From Cellulomonas cellasea (GTDB taxonomy: Bacteria; Actinomycetota; Actinomycetes; Actinomycetales; Cellulomonadaceae), in NCBI RefSeq assembly GCF_030372105.1, contig NZ_JAUDBQ010000017.1:1-64000 (forward strand): 64,000 nucleotides of DNA. The letters are read 5' to 3'. The first letter of the stretch is position 1. Each line of letters opens with the position of its first letter. The translations under genes were made by a program, and so were the position numbers. This document shows positions 27,303 to 36,817 of this stretch, one piece after another. Below the pieces are notes generated by a model that saw nothing but the letters and a program-made list of their open reading frames with translations, ran no database searches and was not told the origin of the DNA.

Positions 27303-28793
27303 TCAGGCGCCCTGCGGTCCCCGGTCGTCCCGCGCGTCCGGGTCCTGGGTGTCGTCTGCGTCGGGCTCCGCGTCGGAGGCGGCCTCCGACTGGGCGGCGG
27401 CCTCCCCGAAGATCTCCGCGAGCGCGCGGTCCACGTCGGCGTGCTCGTCGGTGCGCTCGGCCCGGCGCCGGGTGTACCCCTGCGGGTCGTCGAGGTCGTC
27501 GGTGGTCGGCATCAGGTCCGGGTGCTCCCAGACCGCGTCACGTGCCTCGGGGCCGCCGTCGGCGGAGATCGCGGCCCACAGCGCTGCCGCGTCCCGCGAG
27601 CGACGGGGGCGCAGCTCGAGGCCGACCAGCGTCGCGAAGGTCTGCTCGGCGGGGCCGCCCGCGGCGCGGCGGCGGCGGATCATCTCGCGCAGCGCCATCG
27701 CGTGGGGCAGGTGCGGCAGGGCGGCGACGGACGTCACCTCGTCGACCCAGCCCTCGACGAGCGCGAGCGCCGTCTCGAGGCGGGCCAGGGCGGCCTGCTG
27801 CTCGGGGGTGGTCTGCGGGGCGAACACGCCGCGTGAGATCGCGGCCTGCAGCGCGGCGGGGTCGGTGGGGTCGATCGAGCGGACGGCCTCGTCGAGGCTC
27901 TCCACGTCGATGCTGATGCCGCGCGCGTAGGCCTCGACGGCGCTGAGCAGGTGGCCGCGCAGCCAGGAGACGTGCGTGAACAGCCGGGCGTGGGCGGCCT
28001 CGCGCAGCGCGAGGAACAGCCGCACCTCCTCCACGGGGGCGTCGAGCCCCTCCGCGAAGGCGTCCACGTTGCTGGGGACGAGCGCTGTGGAGGGCTCGCG
28101 CACCAGCGGCACGCCGATGTCGGTCAGCCCGAAGACCTCGCGGGAGAGCGTGCCGGAGGCCTGGCCGACCTGCATGCCGAACACCGCCGAGCCGAGCTGG
28201 TGGATGATCTGGCGCGGTCCGGCGGCGTCGCCGAGCGGGCCGAGGGCGCGGGGCATGCCCGGCTCAGGGTCCTCGGGCAGCGAGTCCGCCAGCGCGCCGA
28301 CGAGGGCCTCGGTCAGCGAGGACGCGATGGGCTCGGTGAGGTTGCGCCACGCCGGCAGGGTCAGCTCGACCCACTCGGAGCGGCTCAGGGCGCGGGCCGG
28401 GCCGCCGGAGGGCGGCAGCTCGGTGGCCGCGTCGAGCCACAGCTCGGCGACGGACAGGGCCTCCGTGGCCTGCCGGGTCTGCTGCGTGGTCAGCGACGGG
28501 TCGCCCTCCGCGACGGCCGCCTGGCGGGCGACGTCATGCGCGAGGTCCCAGTTCACCGGGCCGTCGCCGGACGCGGCGAGCAGGCGCTGCACCTGGGCGA
28601 GGACCTGGCCGAGGAGCTGTGGGTCGTTCGGCAGCCCGGAGGCGGCGGCCAGCGCGGCCGGGTCCATGCCCTGGGCGCGGAGTTGGCGCAGGGCCTCCTC
28701 GGAGTCGGACCCGAACATCTGGCGCAGGAGCTGTTCCCACTCGGGCGCGCCCTCGCCTTCGGGGAAGGGACCGGCGGGGCGTTCGCTGCTCAT
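27303..28793 (-). CDS. Zinc-dependent metalloprotease of the DUF2342 (zincin_2) family
   Basis: 496 residues. The N-terminus contains PFPEGEG and WEQLLRQMFG; the middle holds QIIHQLGSAVFGMQVGQASG; and the family core includes LREAAHARLFTHVSW and a later ALREMIRRRRAAGGPAEQTF. This is the DUF2342/zincin_2 family, counterpart of Rv3195, with unknown substrate. ATG 28793 has AGGAG 8 nt upstream, and TATCGT (28814-28809) gives a -10 for a short leader. The acidic C-terminal tail is low-complexity. Confidence 0.85.
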   Translation of the reverse strand: MSSERPAGPFPEGEGAPEWEQLLRQMFGSDSEEALRQLRAQGMDPAALAAASGLPNDPQLLGQVLAQVQRLLAASGDGPVNWDLAHDVARQAAVAEGDPSLTTQQTRQATEALSVAELWLDAATELPPSGGPARALSRSEWVELTLPAWRNLTEPIASSLTEALVGALADSLPEDPEPGMPRALGPLGDAAGPRQIIHQLGSAVFGMQVGQASGTLSREVFGLTDIGVPLVREPSTALVPSNVDAFAEGLDAPVEEVRLFLALREAAHARLFTHVSWLRGHLLSAVEAYARGISIDVESLDEAVRSIDPTDPAALQAAISRGVFAPQTTPEQQAALARLETALALVEGWVDEVTSVAALPHLPHAMALREMIRRRRAAGGPAEQTFATLVGLELRPRRSRDAAALWAAISADGGPEARDAVWEHPDLMPTTDDLDDPQGYTRRRAERTDEHADVDRALAEIFGEAAAQSEAASDAEPDADDTQDPDARDDRGPQGA

Positions 28794-28864
28794 CGGCGTG
28801 CTCCTGGGACGATAGGCCGAGGTGTCCGTCAACGGTAACCACACCCCGCAGGGATCGAGGGACG

Positions 28865-29946
28865 GTGCAGGCACAGGTTCGCTCAGGGCGCAGCCTCGCC
28901 GGCGAGGATCGGCAGGGGCCGCGCGACGTCGTCGTCGTGGGCCAGGGACCGGTGGCCGTCGGTGTCGCAGCGGTGCTCTCGGAGCGGCTCTCGGCGCGCT
29001 CGGGCGGTGTGGTCCGGATGCTCGACGCCGCCCCCGAGAGGGATCCCGGCGACGCGTTCGAGGGCGCGGACGCGGTCGTCCTGGTCGCGCACACGGGCGA
29101 TTTCGGCGCGGTGCTGGCCCAGCCGCCGGCACGGCGTCGCGCCGCCGCCGTGCCGATGTCGAGCGGGTGCTGGCCGGCGCCCGTGCCGCCCGCGTCCCGC
29201 ACGTCGTGGCGATCACCTCCGCGATGGTCCACGGCGCCGCCCCGCGGCAGGCGCCCCTGGCGGATGACGCGCCGCTGATCAGCGCGGCCGAGGCCGGTGA
29301 CGGCGTGGTGGGCGATCTGCTGGCCGTCGAGGCGCTGCTGGGCCGGGCTGCGCGGCGCCGCAGCGGGCCGCTGGTGACGGTGCTGCGCCCGGCGGCGGTC
29401 GTCGGGCCCGCGGTCGACACCATGCTCACCCGCCACTTCGAGGCGCCCCGGCTGCTGACGGTGCGCGGCGTCGAGCGCGAGTGGCAGTTCACGCATGTGG
29501 ACGACGTGGGATCGGCGGTGGCGCTGGTGCTCGATCAGCGACTGCGCGGGCAGTTCACCGTCGGACACCCCGACGTGCTCACCGCGCGTGAGGTCGAGGC
29601 CGCCGCCGGGATGCGCCGCATCGAGCTGGCCGCGGTCACAGCCTTCGGCGCCGCCGAGCGGCTGCACCGGGTGGGCGCGCTGCCGGCGCCCGCCTCCGAG
29701 CTCGCCTACACCGTCTACCCGTGGACCGTCACCGGCGCCGGCCTGCTCGCCGCCGGGTGGGAGCCCCGCTGGTCGGCGACGCAGTGCCTCGACGTGCTGC
29801 TCGAGGGGGTGCAGGGCCGCACCGCGCTCGCGGGCCGCAGGCTCGGCGCCCGGGACGCGGCGGCCGTCGGCGCGGCGGGGGCAGCCGTCGCCATGATCGG
29901 CACTGCGGCGGTCTGGCGCAGGGCCCGTGCGCGCCGCCGCCCCTGA
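28865..29946 (+). pseudogene. SDR-type NAD(P)-dependent epimerase/dehydratase, frameshifted
   Basis: Two parts of one extended-SDR protein lie in different frames. From GTG 28865 to about 29140 the Rossmann start is read (DVVVVGQGPVAVG, then DAVVLVAHTGDFGAV). From about 29136 to 29946 the rest continues one base back (DVERVLAGARAARVPHVVAI, VTVLRPAAVVGP, TRHFEAPRLLTVRG). The junction is in a GCC-rich run at 29136-29150. A one-base loss (or two-base gain), a sequencing error or programmed slippage would all explain it. Neither half alone encodes a full SDR fold. The stop is 53 nt before the PDZ/Lon gene. Confidence 0.75.
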
Positions 29947-29999
29947 GCCAGATCGCGGCCAGCACCCCGGCTCTCGGGAGCGTGGGGGATGATGTGCCG

Positions 30000-31112
30000 G
30001 TGCACGACGAGCCCACTCCCGCATCGGACGGCCTGACCGACCCGGCGATCAACGCTCCGGCCGCGCCCAGCAACCGATCGCTCACCTTGTCGGTGGCGAT
30101 GCTGGCCTCCGCTGTCCTGCTGGCGGTGCTGGCCCTGCTGCCCGCGCCCTACGCCGTGAGCTCGCCCGGGCCCACCCGCGACACGCTGGGCGAGCACGCG
30201 GGCGAGCCGCTCATCACCATCACGGGCGCGCAGACCTACGACGCGACCGGCGAGCTGCTGCTGACGACCGTGTCCACCACGGGCCGGCCGGACTACCCGT
30301 CCAACCTGTTGAGCGTCATCACGGGGTGGTTCCAGGGCGCGACGGCGGTGCGCCCCGCCGAGCTGGTGTTCCCGCCCGACATCACCCAGGACGAGTTCGA
30401 CCAGAGCAACGAGGCCGCGATGGTCTCCTCCCAGGAGAACGCCACGGTCTCCGCCCTCGAGGAGCTCGGCTACGAGGTGCCCGCCACCATGACGATCGCC
30501 GGCGCCACGGAGGACAGCGGCGCCGCGGGGATCGTGCAGGAGGGCGACGTGCTGGTCTCGATGGACGGCGAGCCGCTGACCACGTACTCGCAGCTCGTGG
30601 ACCGGCTCTTCGAGACGGAGCCGGGCTCCACGGTGCGGCTCGGCGTGCTGCGCGACGGCCAGCCGCTCGACCTCGACGTCGTCACCTCGGAGCGCGAGGG
30701 CGGCGGCAGCCAGCTCGGGGTGTACATCGACCCGCAGTTCGACCTGCCGGTGGACGTGTCCATCAAGATCGACGACATCGGCGGATCGAGCGCCGGCATG
30801 ATGTTCGCGCTGGGGATCATCGACAAGCTCACGCCCGAGGACGAGGCGAACGGCGCCGTGATCGCGGGCACCGGCACCATGGACGCGGTGGGCCGGGTCG
30901 GCGCCATCGGCGGGATCCAGCAGAAGCTCGCGGGCGCCCGCCGCGACGGCGCGGAGTGGTTCCTGGCGCCCGCCGCGAACTGCGACGAGGTGGTCGGGCA
31001 TGTGCCGGACGGCCTGCGGGTGGTCAAGGTCGAGACCCTGCACGAGGCGCGCGAGGCGGTCGTCGCCATCGGCGCCGGGCAGGGCGACGACCTGCCGACG
31101 TGCGGCTCCTGA
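30000..31112 (+). CDS. Membrane-anchored PDZ and Lon-protease domain protein (YlbL-like)
   Basis: 370 residues. One N-terminal transmembrane helix (about 30-50) is followed by a PDZ domain (GIVQEGDVLVSMDGEPL) and a Lon-type serine protease domain. The dyad is visible: Ser264 in GGSSAGM and Lys309 in QQKLAGA, about 45 residues apart as in Lon. It probably acts outside the membrane in protein quality control or signalling; no substrate is known. Counterpart of Rv3194c. GTG 30000 has GATGAT 6 nt upstream, a weak -10 in the leaderless position. Confidence 0.9.
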   Translation: MHDEPTPASDGLTDPAINAPAAPSNRSLTLSVAMLASAVLLAVLALLPAPYAVSSPGPTRDTLGEHAGEPLITITGAQTYDATGELLLTTVSTTGRPDYPSNLLSVITGWFQGATAVRPAELVFPPDITQDEFDQSNEAAMVSSQENATVSALEELGYEVPATMTIAGATEDSGAAGIVQEGDVLVSMDGEPLTTYSQLVDRLFETEPGSTVRLGVLRDGQPLDLDVVTSEREGGGSQLGVYIDPQFDLPVDVSIKIDDIGGSSAGMMFALGIIDKLTPEDEANGAVIAGTGTMDAVGRVGAIGGIQQKLAGARRDGAEWFLAPAANCDEVVGHVPDGLRVVKVETLHEAREAVVAIGAGQGDDLPTCGS

Positions 31113-31147
31113 GCTGAGGCCGCGGCCCACGCGCGCGGGCGGCTAGC

Positions 31148-31699
31148 TCACTCCAGCGTGGAGCGCAGCGCCTCCACCAGGCCGGGCACCACGTCGGAGC
31201 CCTCGCCGACCGCGTCATCGGAGTCGTTCGCGCGGGTGCGCACCGCGCACCAGGACGGGCCGTCGCGCAGCACGCCCACGGCGATGCGCACGTCCTGGCG
31301 GTCCGGGTGGCCCATCAGGTAGGCGAGCGCCTCGTCGGGGTCTGCGGGCATGCCCTCCTCGGCCGCCGGGGGCAGCACGACGCGCTCGACGGTCACCGCG
31401 GCGCCGTCCACCGTCGGCGGCCAGGTGATCCCGCCGAGCAGCTCCTCGAGGTCCTCGGCGGCGGGCAGGCCCTCCTGCTCCACCGACGTCAGGTGCTGCG
31501 GCTCGTCGGCCGCACGGGCCACGACCTCGGCGGGGAGCTGCTCCGCGAGGCCCGGCTCCGCCTCCAGGGCCCGGGCCGTGCGAACGAGCGCGAAGACGCG
31601 GGCGGGCCCGTCCCACCCACCGGTGGCGACGTGGCGCTCGATCTCGCGGACGGCGTCGGCGAGCGCGAGCTGGGCAGCGACGGGAGAGGCGTCAGTCAT
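31148..31699 (-). CDS. PPA1309-family protein
   Basis: 183 residues, acidic and soluble. The family is restricted to Actinomycetota and has no assigned function; recognisable stretches are WDGPARVFALVRTA, LTSVEQEGLPAA and HPDRQDVRIAVGVLRDG. It converges on the PDZ/Lon gene and diverges from the UPF0182 gene. ATG 31699 follows a GAAGATGGGAC element, similar to the -10-like sequence before pepP and the DUF3152 gene. Confidence 0.8.
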   Translation of the reverse strand: MTDASPVAAQLALADAVREIERHVATGGWDGPARVFALVRTARALEAEPGLAEQLPAEVVARAADEPQHLTSVEQEGLPAAEDLEELLGGITWPPTVDGAAVTVERVVLPPAAEEGMPADPDEALAYLMGHPDRQDVRIAVGVLRDGPSWCAVRTRANDSDDAVGEGSDVVPGLVEALRSTLE

Positions 31700-31823
31700 A
31701 CCGCCATCGTCCCATCTTCGCGTGGGAGCCTAGGAGCGGGCCCATGGGAACCTGTGGGCCGCCTGGGTCGTTCACGGAGCAACGTGCACACCCGACTCAG
31801 CTGACGACGAGGACCCTGATCCA

Positions 31824-34823
31824 GTGACTTTCGCTCATCCGCCCACCCGTCCGGGCCGACCTCAACCACCACGGGAACGCCGTGGGCCGCTGGTGCCCAC
31901 GATCATCGTGCTGGCTGTTCTGGTGGTCCTCCTGCTGATCGCCGCCAACGTCTGGACCGAGTTCCTCTGGTTCCAGCAGCTCGGGTACGTCGAGGTCATC
32001 CGCACCGAGTGGGGCTCGCGCCTGGTGCTGTTCCTGCTCGGCTTCCTGGTGATGGGCGGAGCGGTCTTCGCGAGCCTGCGGTTCGCCTACCGCTCGCGCC
32101 CGGTGTACGCGCCGTCCACGCAGGAGCAGGCGAACCTCGACCAGTACCGCGAGGCCATCGAGCCGCTGCGCCGCGTCGTGATGATCGCCGCGCCCGCCGT
32201 GCTCGGGCTGTTCGCGGGCGGCGCCGCCTCGCAGCAGTGGGCCACCATCCAGCTCTGGATGAACAGCGTCCACGTCGGCAAGTCGGACCCGCAGTACGGG
32301 ATGGACCTGTCGTTCTACCTGTTCACGCTGCCGGGCCTGCGGTTCATCGTGTCGTTCCTGATGGCCGTGGTCATCCTGTCCGGCATCGCGGGCGTCGCCA
32401 CGCAGTACCTCTACGGCGGCCTGCGCATCGGCGGGGCGGGGCACGGCGCCCGCACCACGCGCGCGGCGCGCATCCAGGTCTCGGTGACCGGCGCGGCGCT
32501 CATGCTGCTCATCGCCGCGAACTACTGGCTCGACCGGTACTCCGTGCTGACCCGTGAGGGCGACAAGTTCGAGGGCGCGTCGTTCACGGACGTCAACGCC
32601 GTCATCCCCGCTAAGGGCATCCTCGCGGGCGTCGCCGTGTTCGTGGCGATCCTGTTCATCGTGACGGCGGTGCGCGGCACGTGGCGCCTGCCGGCGATCG
32701 GCGTCGGGCTGATGGTCGTGTCCGCGATCGCCGTGGGCGGCGTCTACCCGGCCATCGTCCAGCGCTTCCAGGTGACCCCGAACCAGCAGGACGCCGAGGC
32801 GGAGTTCATCCAGCGCAACATCGACGCGACGCTCGACGCCTTCGCGCTCGACGGCGTGGAGGTCGCGGAGTACGACGCCGAGGTCACCGCCGAGAAGGGC
32901 GCGCTGCGCTCCGACGCGGACACGACGGCGTCCATCCGACTCCTGGACCCGCAGATCGTCAGCCCGTCGTTCAAGCAGCTCCAGCAGAACAAGGGCTACT
33001 ACTCCTTCGCGGACACGCTGTCCGTGGACCGCTACACGATCAACGACGAGAGCCGCGACACCGTGATCGCCGTCCGCGAGCTCGAGCTCAGCGGCATCAA
33101 CGACGCGCAGCGCAACTGGATCAACGACCACACCGTGTACACGCACGGCTTCGGCGTGGTGGCCGCCTACGGCAACACGACCGGCGCCCGTGGCGCCCCC
33201 GCGTTCTGGGAGGGCGGCATCCCGTCCTCCGGCGAGATGGGGGAGTACGAGGAGCGGATCTACTTCAGCCCGAAGTCGCCCGACTACTCCATCGTCGGCT
33301 CGCCCGACAACCAGGAGTGGGAGCTCGACTACCCGGACGACTCGGCGCCCGGCGGCCAGGTGAACACCAGCTTCCCGACGGATGAGGTCGACGCCGGCCC
33401 GAGCATCGGCACCCCGCTCAACCAGCTCCTGTACGCGATCAAGTTCGGTTCCGAGCAGATCGTCTTCTCCGACCGAGTGACCGACGAGTCGCAGATCCTC
33501 TACGACCGTGACCCGCGCACCCGTGTGGAGAAGGTCGCCCCGTACCTGACGATCGACGGCCGGGTGTACCCCGCCGTGGTCGACGGGCGCGTGGTGTGGA
33601 TCGTGGACGGCTACACGACCTCCGACCAGTATCCGTATGCCGCGTCGCGCTCCCTCGAGGACGCGACCACGGACTCGCTGACCGCGCGCTCCGCGTCCAT
33701 CGAGGCGCTCGAGCCGGCCAAGGTCAACTACATCCGCAACTCGGTGAAGGCCACCGTCGACGCCTACGACGGCTCGGTGAAGCTGTACGCGTGGGACACC
33801 GAGGACCCGGTGCTGCAGGCCTGGAACAAGGTGTTCCCGACGTCGCTGTCCTCCGTCGAGGACATCAGCAGCCAGCTGATGAGTCACATCCGGTACCCCG
33901 AGGACCTGTTCAAGGTGCAGCGGAACCTGCTCACCCGGTACCACGTGCAGGACGCCACGCAGTTCTTCTCCGGTGGCGACTTCTGGGCCAACCCGAACGA
34001 CCCGACGCTGGGCGACCAGCAGGTCGCCCAGCCGCCGTACTACCTGACGCTGAAGATGCCGGACCAGGACGAGGCGACGTTCTCGCTGATGTCCACGTTC
34101 ATCCCGGCCGGCACCAACCAGCGCAACGTGCTCACCGGCTTCTTGGCGGTCGACGCGGAGGCGGGATCCGAGGCCGGGAAGGTCGCGGAGGGCTACGGCA
34201 AGCTGCGGCTCCTTGAGCTGCCGCGTGACTCGACGGTCCCGGGCCCCGGTCAGGTGAACAACAACTTCAACTCCGACCCGACCGTCTCCCGCGAGCTCAA
34301 CCTGCTGCAGCAGGCGAACTCCGCAGTGGTGCGCGGCAACCTGCTGACCCTGCCCGTCGGTGGCGGCCTGCTGTACGTGCAGCCCGTGTACGTGCAGTCC
34401 TCCAGCGGCACGCAGTTCCCGCTGCTGCAGCGGGTGCTCGTGGCCTTCGGCGACCAGATCGGGTTCGCCCCGACGCTCGACGAGGCGCTGGACCAGGTGT
34501 TCGGCGGCGACTCCGGCACCAACGCCGGCGACGTGGGCACCGACCCCGAGGCCGGCGTCGAGCAGCCCGTGCCCGACGACGGCGCCACCGAGGCTCCGGC
34601 CCCGGCGCCGACGGACACCCCGGCGCCCGAGCCGACGGACGCTCCGACCGGGGATGCGCGGGCGGCGCTCGACAAGGCGCTCGCCGACGCGAGCCAGGCC
34701 ATGAAGGACGGTCAGGCGGCTCTGGCCGCAGGCGACTTCGCGGCATACGGTGAGGCGCAGAAGCGGCTCGACACCGCGCTCTCGGCGGCCATCGCCGCAG
34801 AGCAGCAGCTCGACCAGGGCTAA
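31824..34823 (+). CDS. UPF0182 large membrane protein
   Basis: 999 residues, matching Rv3193c. Seven hydrophobic helices occupy the first 330 residues, starting with VPTIIVLAVLVVLLLIAANVW. A large, probably external domain follows (IYFSPKSPDYSIVGSPD, FDRVTDESQILYDRDPRTR-like segments). The end is a Pro/Glu/Ala linker plus a short helical segment. Function is unknown. GTG 31824 has a weak ACGAGGAC about 12 nt upstream. A 12-bp hairpin follows the stop. Confidence 0.92.
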   Translation: MTFAHPPTRPGRPQPPRERRGPLVPTIIVLAVLVVLLLIAANVWTEFLWFQQLGYVEVIRTEWGSRLVLFLLGFLVMGGAVFASLRFAYRSRPVYAPSTQEQANLDQYREAIEPLRRVVMIAAPAVLGLFAGGAASQQWATIQLWMNSVHVGKSDPQYGMDLSFYLFTLPGLRFIVSFLMAVVILSGIAGVATQYLYGGLRIGGAGHGARTTRAARIQVSVTGAALMLLIAANYWLDRYSVLTREGDKFEGASFTDVNAVIPAKGILAGVAVFVAILFIVTAVRGTWRLPAIGVGLMVVSAIAVGGVYPAIVQRFQVTPNQQDAEAEFIQRNIDATLDAFALDGVEVAEYDAEVTAEKGALRSDADTTASIRLLDPQIVSPSFKQLQQNKGYYSFADTLSVDRYTINDESRDTVIAVRELELSGINDAQRNWINDHTVYTHGFGVVAAYGNTTGARGAPAFWEGGIPSSGEMGEYEERIYFSPKSPDYSIVGSPDNQEWELDYPDDSAPGGQVNTSFPTDEVDAGPSIGTPLNQLLYAIKFGSEQIVFSDRVTDESQILYDRDPRTRVEKVAPYLTIDGRVYPAVVDGRVVWIVDGYTTSDQYPYAASRSLEDATTDSLTARSASIEALEPAKVNYIRNSVKATVDAYDGSVKLYAWDTEDPVLQAWNKVFPTSLSSVEDISSQLMSHIRYPEDLFKVQRNLLTRYHVQDATQFFSGGDFWANPNDPTLGDQQVAQPPYYLTLKMPDQDEATFSLMSTFIPAGTNQRNVLTGFLAVDAEAGSEAGKVAEGYGKLRLLELPRDSTVPGPGQVNNNFNSDPTVSRELNLLQQANSAVVRGNLLTLPVGGGLLYVQPVYVQSSSGTQFPLLQRVLVAFGDQIGFAPTLDEALDQVFGGDSGTNAGDVGTDPEAGVEQPVPDDGATEAPAPAPTDTPAPEPTDAPTGDARAALDKALADASQAMKDGQAALAAGDFAAYGEAQKRLDTALSAAIAAEQQLDQG

Positions 34824-34842
34824 GGCCCGAACGATGGGCGGC

Positions 34843-34875
34843 GCGGGGCGGTGGACATATGAGCCACCGCCCCGC
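34843..34875 (+). terminator. Terminator hairpin after UPF0182
   Basis: A perfect 12-bp stem (34843-34854 with 34864-34875) with a 9-nt loop, 20 nt after the UPF0182 stop. No T-tract. Confidence 0.7.
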
Positions 34876-34922
34876 GGTGCGTCCGGGTGCGGTGCGTCCG
34901 AGGCAGGGGCGCAGAGCCCGAT

Positions 34923-34952
34923 TTGGCTGTCGTCCCACCTGTGCCGTACTGT
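34923..34952 (+). promoter_or_regulatory. Promoter of the initiator tRNA gene
   Basis: TTGGCT (34923-34928) and TACTGT (34947-34952), spaced 18 nt, would start transcription about 5 nt before the tRNA. Confidence 0.6.
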
Positions 34953-34963
34953 GAAGACACCGA

Positions 34964-35037
34964 CGCGGGGTGGAGCAGCTCGGTAGCTCGCTGGGCTCAT
35001 AACCCAGAGGTCGCAGGTTCAAATCCTGCCCCCGCTA
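34964..35037 (+). tRNA. Initiator tRNA-fMet (CAT anticodon)
   Basis: The cloverleaf folds fully. The acceptor arms are 34964-34970 and 35030-35036 with an unpaired first position (C against T), a mark of initiator tRNA. The D arm is GAGC/GCTC. The anticodon stem CTGGG/CCCAG carries the three consecutive G-C pairs of initiators, with anticodon CAT at 34998-35000. The T arm is GCAGG/CCTGC around TTCAAAT. The discriminator is A35037. CCA is not encoded. Confidence 0.97.
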
Positions 35038-35054
35038 CTTGTGAAGTGGCAGTA

Positions 35055-35092
35055 CAGAGGCCCTCTCGATCATCAGATCGAGAGGGCCTCTG
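35055..35092. terminator. Terminator after tRNA-fMet
   Basis: A perfect 17-bp inverted repeat (35055-35071 with 35076-35092) with a 4-nt loop. It sits between the tRNA and the converging VOC gene and can end both transcripts. Confidence 0.85.
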
Positions 35093-35105
35093 CCGTTGGC
35101 CTTGG

Positions 35106-35531
35106 TCAGCTCGCGTCCCACTGGGCCTCGACGTCGAGGACCCACGTGACCCCGAAGCGGTCGGTGAGCATCCCGTACAGCGGCGCCCACGCGGCCGGGG
35201 CGAGCGGCACGGCGATGGTCGAGCCCTCGGCGAGCTTCTTCCAGTAGCCGGTGACCTCCTCGGCGTCGGCGCCCCGGACGGAGACGAAGAACGGGATGGT
35301 GCCGGGCTCCCAGGCGGTGTGGGAGGGCACGTCGTAGGCCATGACGCGGACGCCGGCGTCGGAGGCGACCTGGCCCCACATGACCTGGTCGGCCTCCTCG
35401 GCTGCGGTGACGGCCCCCGTGTCGGCGTAGGTGACGGCGGCCAGGTCGCCGCCGAAGACGGACTGGTAGAACTCCAGCGCGGCACGGGCCTGGCCGCGGA
35501 AGTTCAGGTGCGGCGTGACGTTGACGGACAT
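35106..35531 (-). CDS. VOC-superfamily (PhnB-like) protein
   Basis: 141 residues of the glyoxalase/VOC fold in the PhnB-like branch: NVTPHLNFRGQARAALEFYQ at the start, EEADQVMWGQVAS in the middle, and LTDRFGVTWVLDVE at the end. Members bind metal or small hydrophobic ligands; enzymatic activity cannot be assigned. GGAG lies about 6 nt before ATG 35531. Divergent from the WYL regulator, a pairing often seen for these genes, so the regulator may have controlled it. Confidence 0.85.
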   Translation of the reverse strand: MSVNVTPHLNFRGQARAALEFYQSVFGGDLAAVTYADTGAVTAAEEADQVMWGQVASDAGVRVMAYDVPSHTAWEPGTIPFFVSVRGADAEEVTGYWKKLAEGSTIAVPLAPAAWAPLYGMLTDRFGVTWVLDVEAQWDAS

Positions 35532-35645
35532 GGGTGGCTCCTTCGGTGGATGGGCTGATGGCCTCCGAGGCTCTCGGGGCATGCCACCGAGACTTCCAGG
35601 AGTAGCGGCCAGATCGTGGCCTCTACTTCGACTACTTTGGCGACC

Positions 35646-36601
35646 ATGACGACGCCCACCTCCCGGCTGCTGCGACTGCTGTCGCTGCTGCAGACCCGGC
35701 GCGACTGGCCCGGCCAGGTGCTGGCAGAGCGCCTGGAGATCAGCCCGCGCACCGTGCGCCGGGACGTCGAGCACCTGCGCGAGCTGGGCTACCGGGTCAC
35801 CGCCGTCAAGGGGCCCGACGGCGGGTACCGGCTCGACGCGGGCTCGGAGCTGCCCCCGATGCTGTTCGACGACGAGCAGGCCGTCGCCCTGGCGGTGGCG
35901 CTCCAGGCGACCTCGGTCAGTGGGATCGGCGTCGACGAGGCGGCCGCCCGGGCGCTGGCCACCGTGCGGCAGGTGATGCCGGCCAGGCTGCGGCGGCGCA
36001 TCGACTCCCTCGACGTCACAGCGGTGCCCGCCACCGGGGCGGCGCCGACCCCGACGGTCTCCCCGGACGTGCTGGTGGCCGTCAGCACCGCCATCCGCCA
36101 GCAGGAGGTCCTCGCCTTCGACTACGCGTCTGACGCTGACGACCATCCCGGGCGGCGGGTCGAGCCGCACCACGTGGTGACCTCGTCGGGGCGGTGGCAC
36201 CTCGTGGCCTGGGACCTGGGCAAGGACGAGTGGCGGATCTTCCGCCTCGACGGCGGGAAGTGCCGGGCGGCGACGTCGCCGAGTACGTGGCCGCCAGGTT
36301 CAAGGGCTCCGACCAGGCGAACACGTGGCCGTGCGTCGGCGAGGCGACACTGGCCCTGCCCGTCGGCGACGTGGCGCCGTTCATCGGAGACGGCGTCGTG
36401 ACCGACCTGGGCCACGGCCGCTGCCGGCTCACGGCCGGGTCGTGGTCGTGGGTGGCGCTCGCCGCCTCCCTCGGCAGGTTCGACGCCGACATCGAGGACG
36501 TCGCGCCGGCTGAGCTCGCCGACGCGTTCACGGTGCTCGCCGACCGCTACGCCCGAGCACGCCCCGCCCCGTCGGGCGGACGCCGTCAGAACACCCGGTA
36601 G
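35646..36601 (+). pseudogene. HTH-WYL transcriptional regulator, disrupted by a small deletion
   Basis: The N-terminal HTH (SRLLRLLSLLQ, then ISPRTVRRDVEHLRELGY) and WYL domain (AFDYASDADDHPGRRVEPHH, RWHLVAWDLGKDEWRIFRLD) are read from ATG 35646 to about 36255. The C-terminal part (EVPGGDVAEYVAARFKG to LADAFTVLADRYA) continues in another frame up to 36601. Normal WYL proteins have about 12-16 more residues between RIFRLD and the PGGD-like segment, so a deletion of 3n+1 bases is inferred near 36255. TACTTT lies 7 nt before ATG 35646. Probably inactive. Confidence 0.75.
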
Positions 36602-36611
36602 GCGACCTCCG
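36585..36611. repeat. Direct repeat, left copy (27 bp)
   Basis: Pairs with 36818-36844; 25 of 27 bases are identical. This copy covers the stop codon of the WYL gene. The two copies bracket the HepT remnant. Confidence 0.85.
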
Positions 36612-36637
36612 GCCCCGCAGCCGAGGCCCCTGGGCGT

Positions 36638-36790
36638 CATCGTGACGTCCCCTGGTCTGATGTCGCGCGAATGCGTGACTTGATCGGCCATCACTACGAC
36701 AAGCTCGACCCACAGATCGTGCGCGCGACCATGGGCCACCCCGTCGCGCGGTTGCGGGCACGGTGTGAGGCGATTCTCGCGGAGCCCTGA
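36638..36790 (+). pseudogene. HepT (HEPN toxin) C-terminal remnant
   Basis: About 50 codons ending at TGA 36790 encode DVPWSDVARMRDLIGHHYDK and DPQIVRATMGHPVARLRA, the C-terminal end of a HepT/DUF86 toxin. The HEPN motif R-x4-H-x-Y is intact (RDLIGHHY). The N-terminal half and any MntA antitoxin are absent. An internal ATG (36671) could at most give 39 residues. It lies between imperfect 27-bp direct repeats. Confidence 0.65.
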
Positions 36791-36817
36791 CGTGGCAGTC
36801 GATGGCTTCGAGCGGGA

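Noticed and set aside
28822-29130. Arg/Gly-rich N-terminal extension for the SDR gene
   Set aside because: The frame upstream of the junction reads as low-complexity Arg-rich sequence, while the neighbouring frame gives a proper Rossmann start, so a frameshifted gene is the better model.
31797-35000. 1,067-codon minus-strand open frame opposite the UPF0182 gene
   Set aside because: Composition is Val/Arg/His-rich noise, it runs through the tRNA gene, and the opposite strand has a well-conserved membrane protein.
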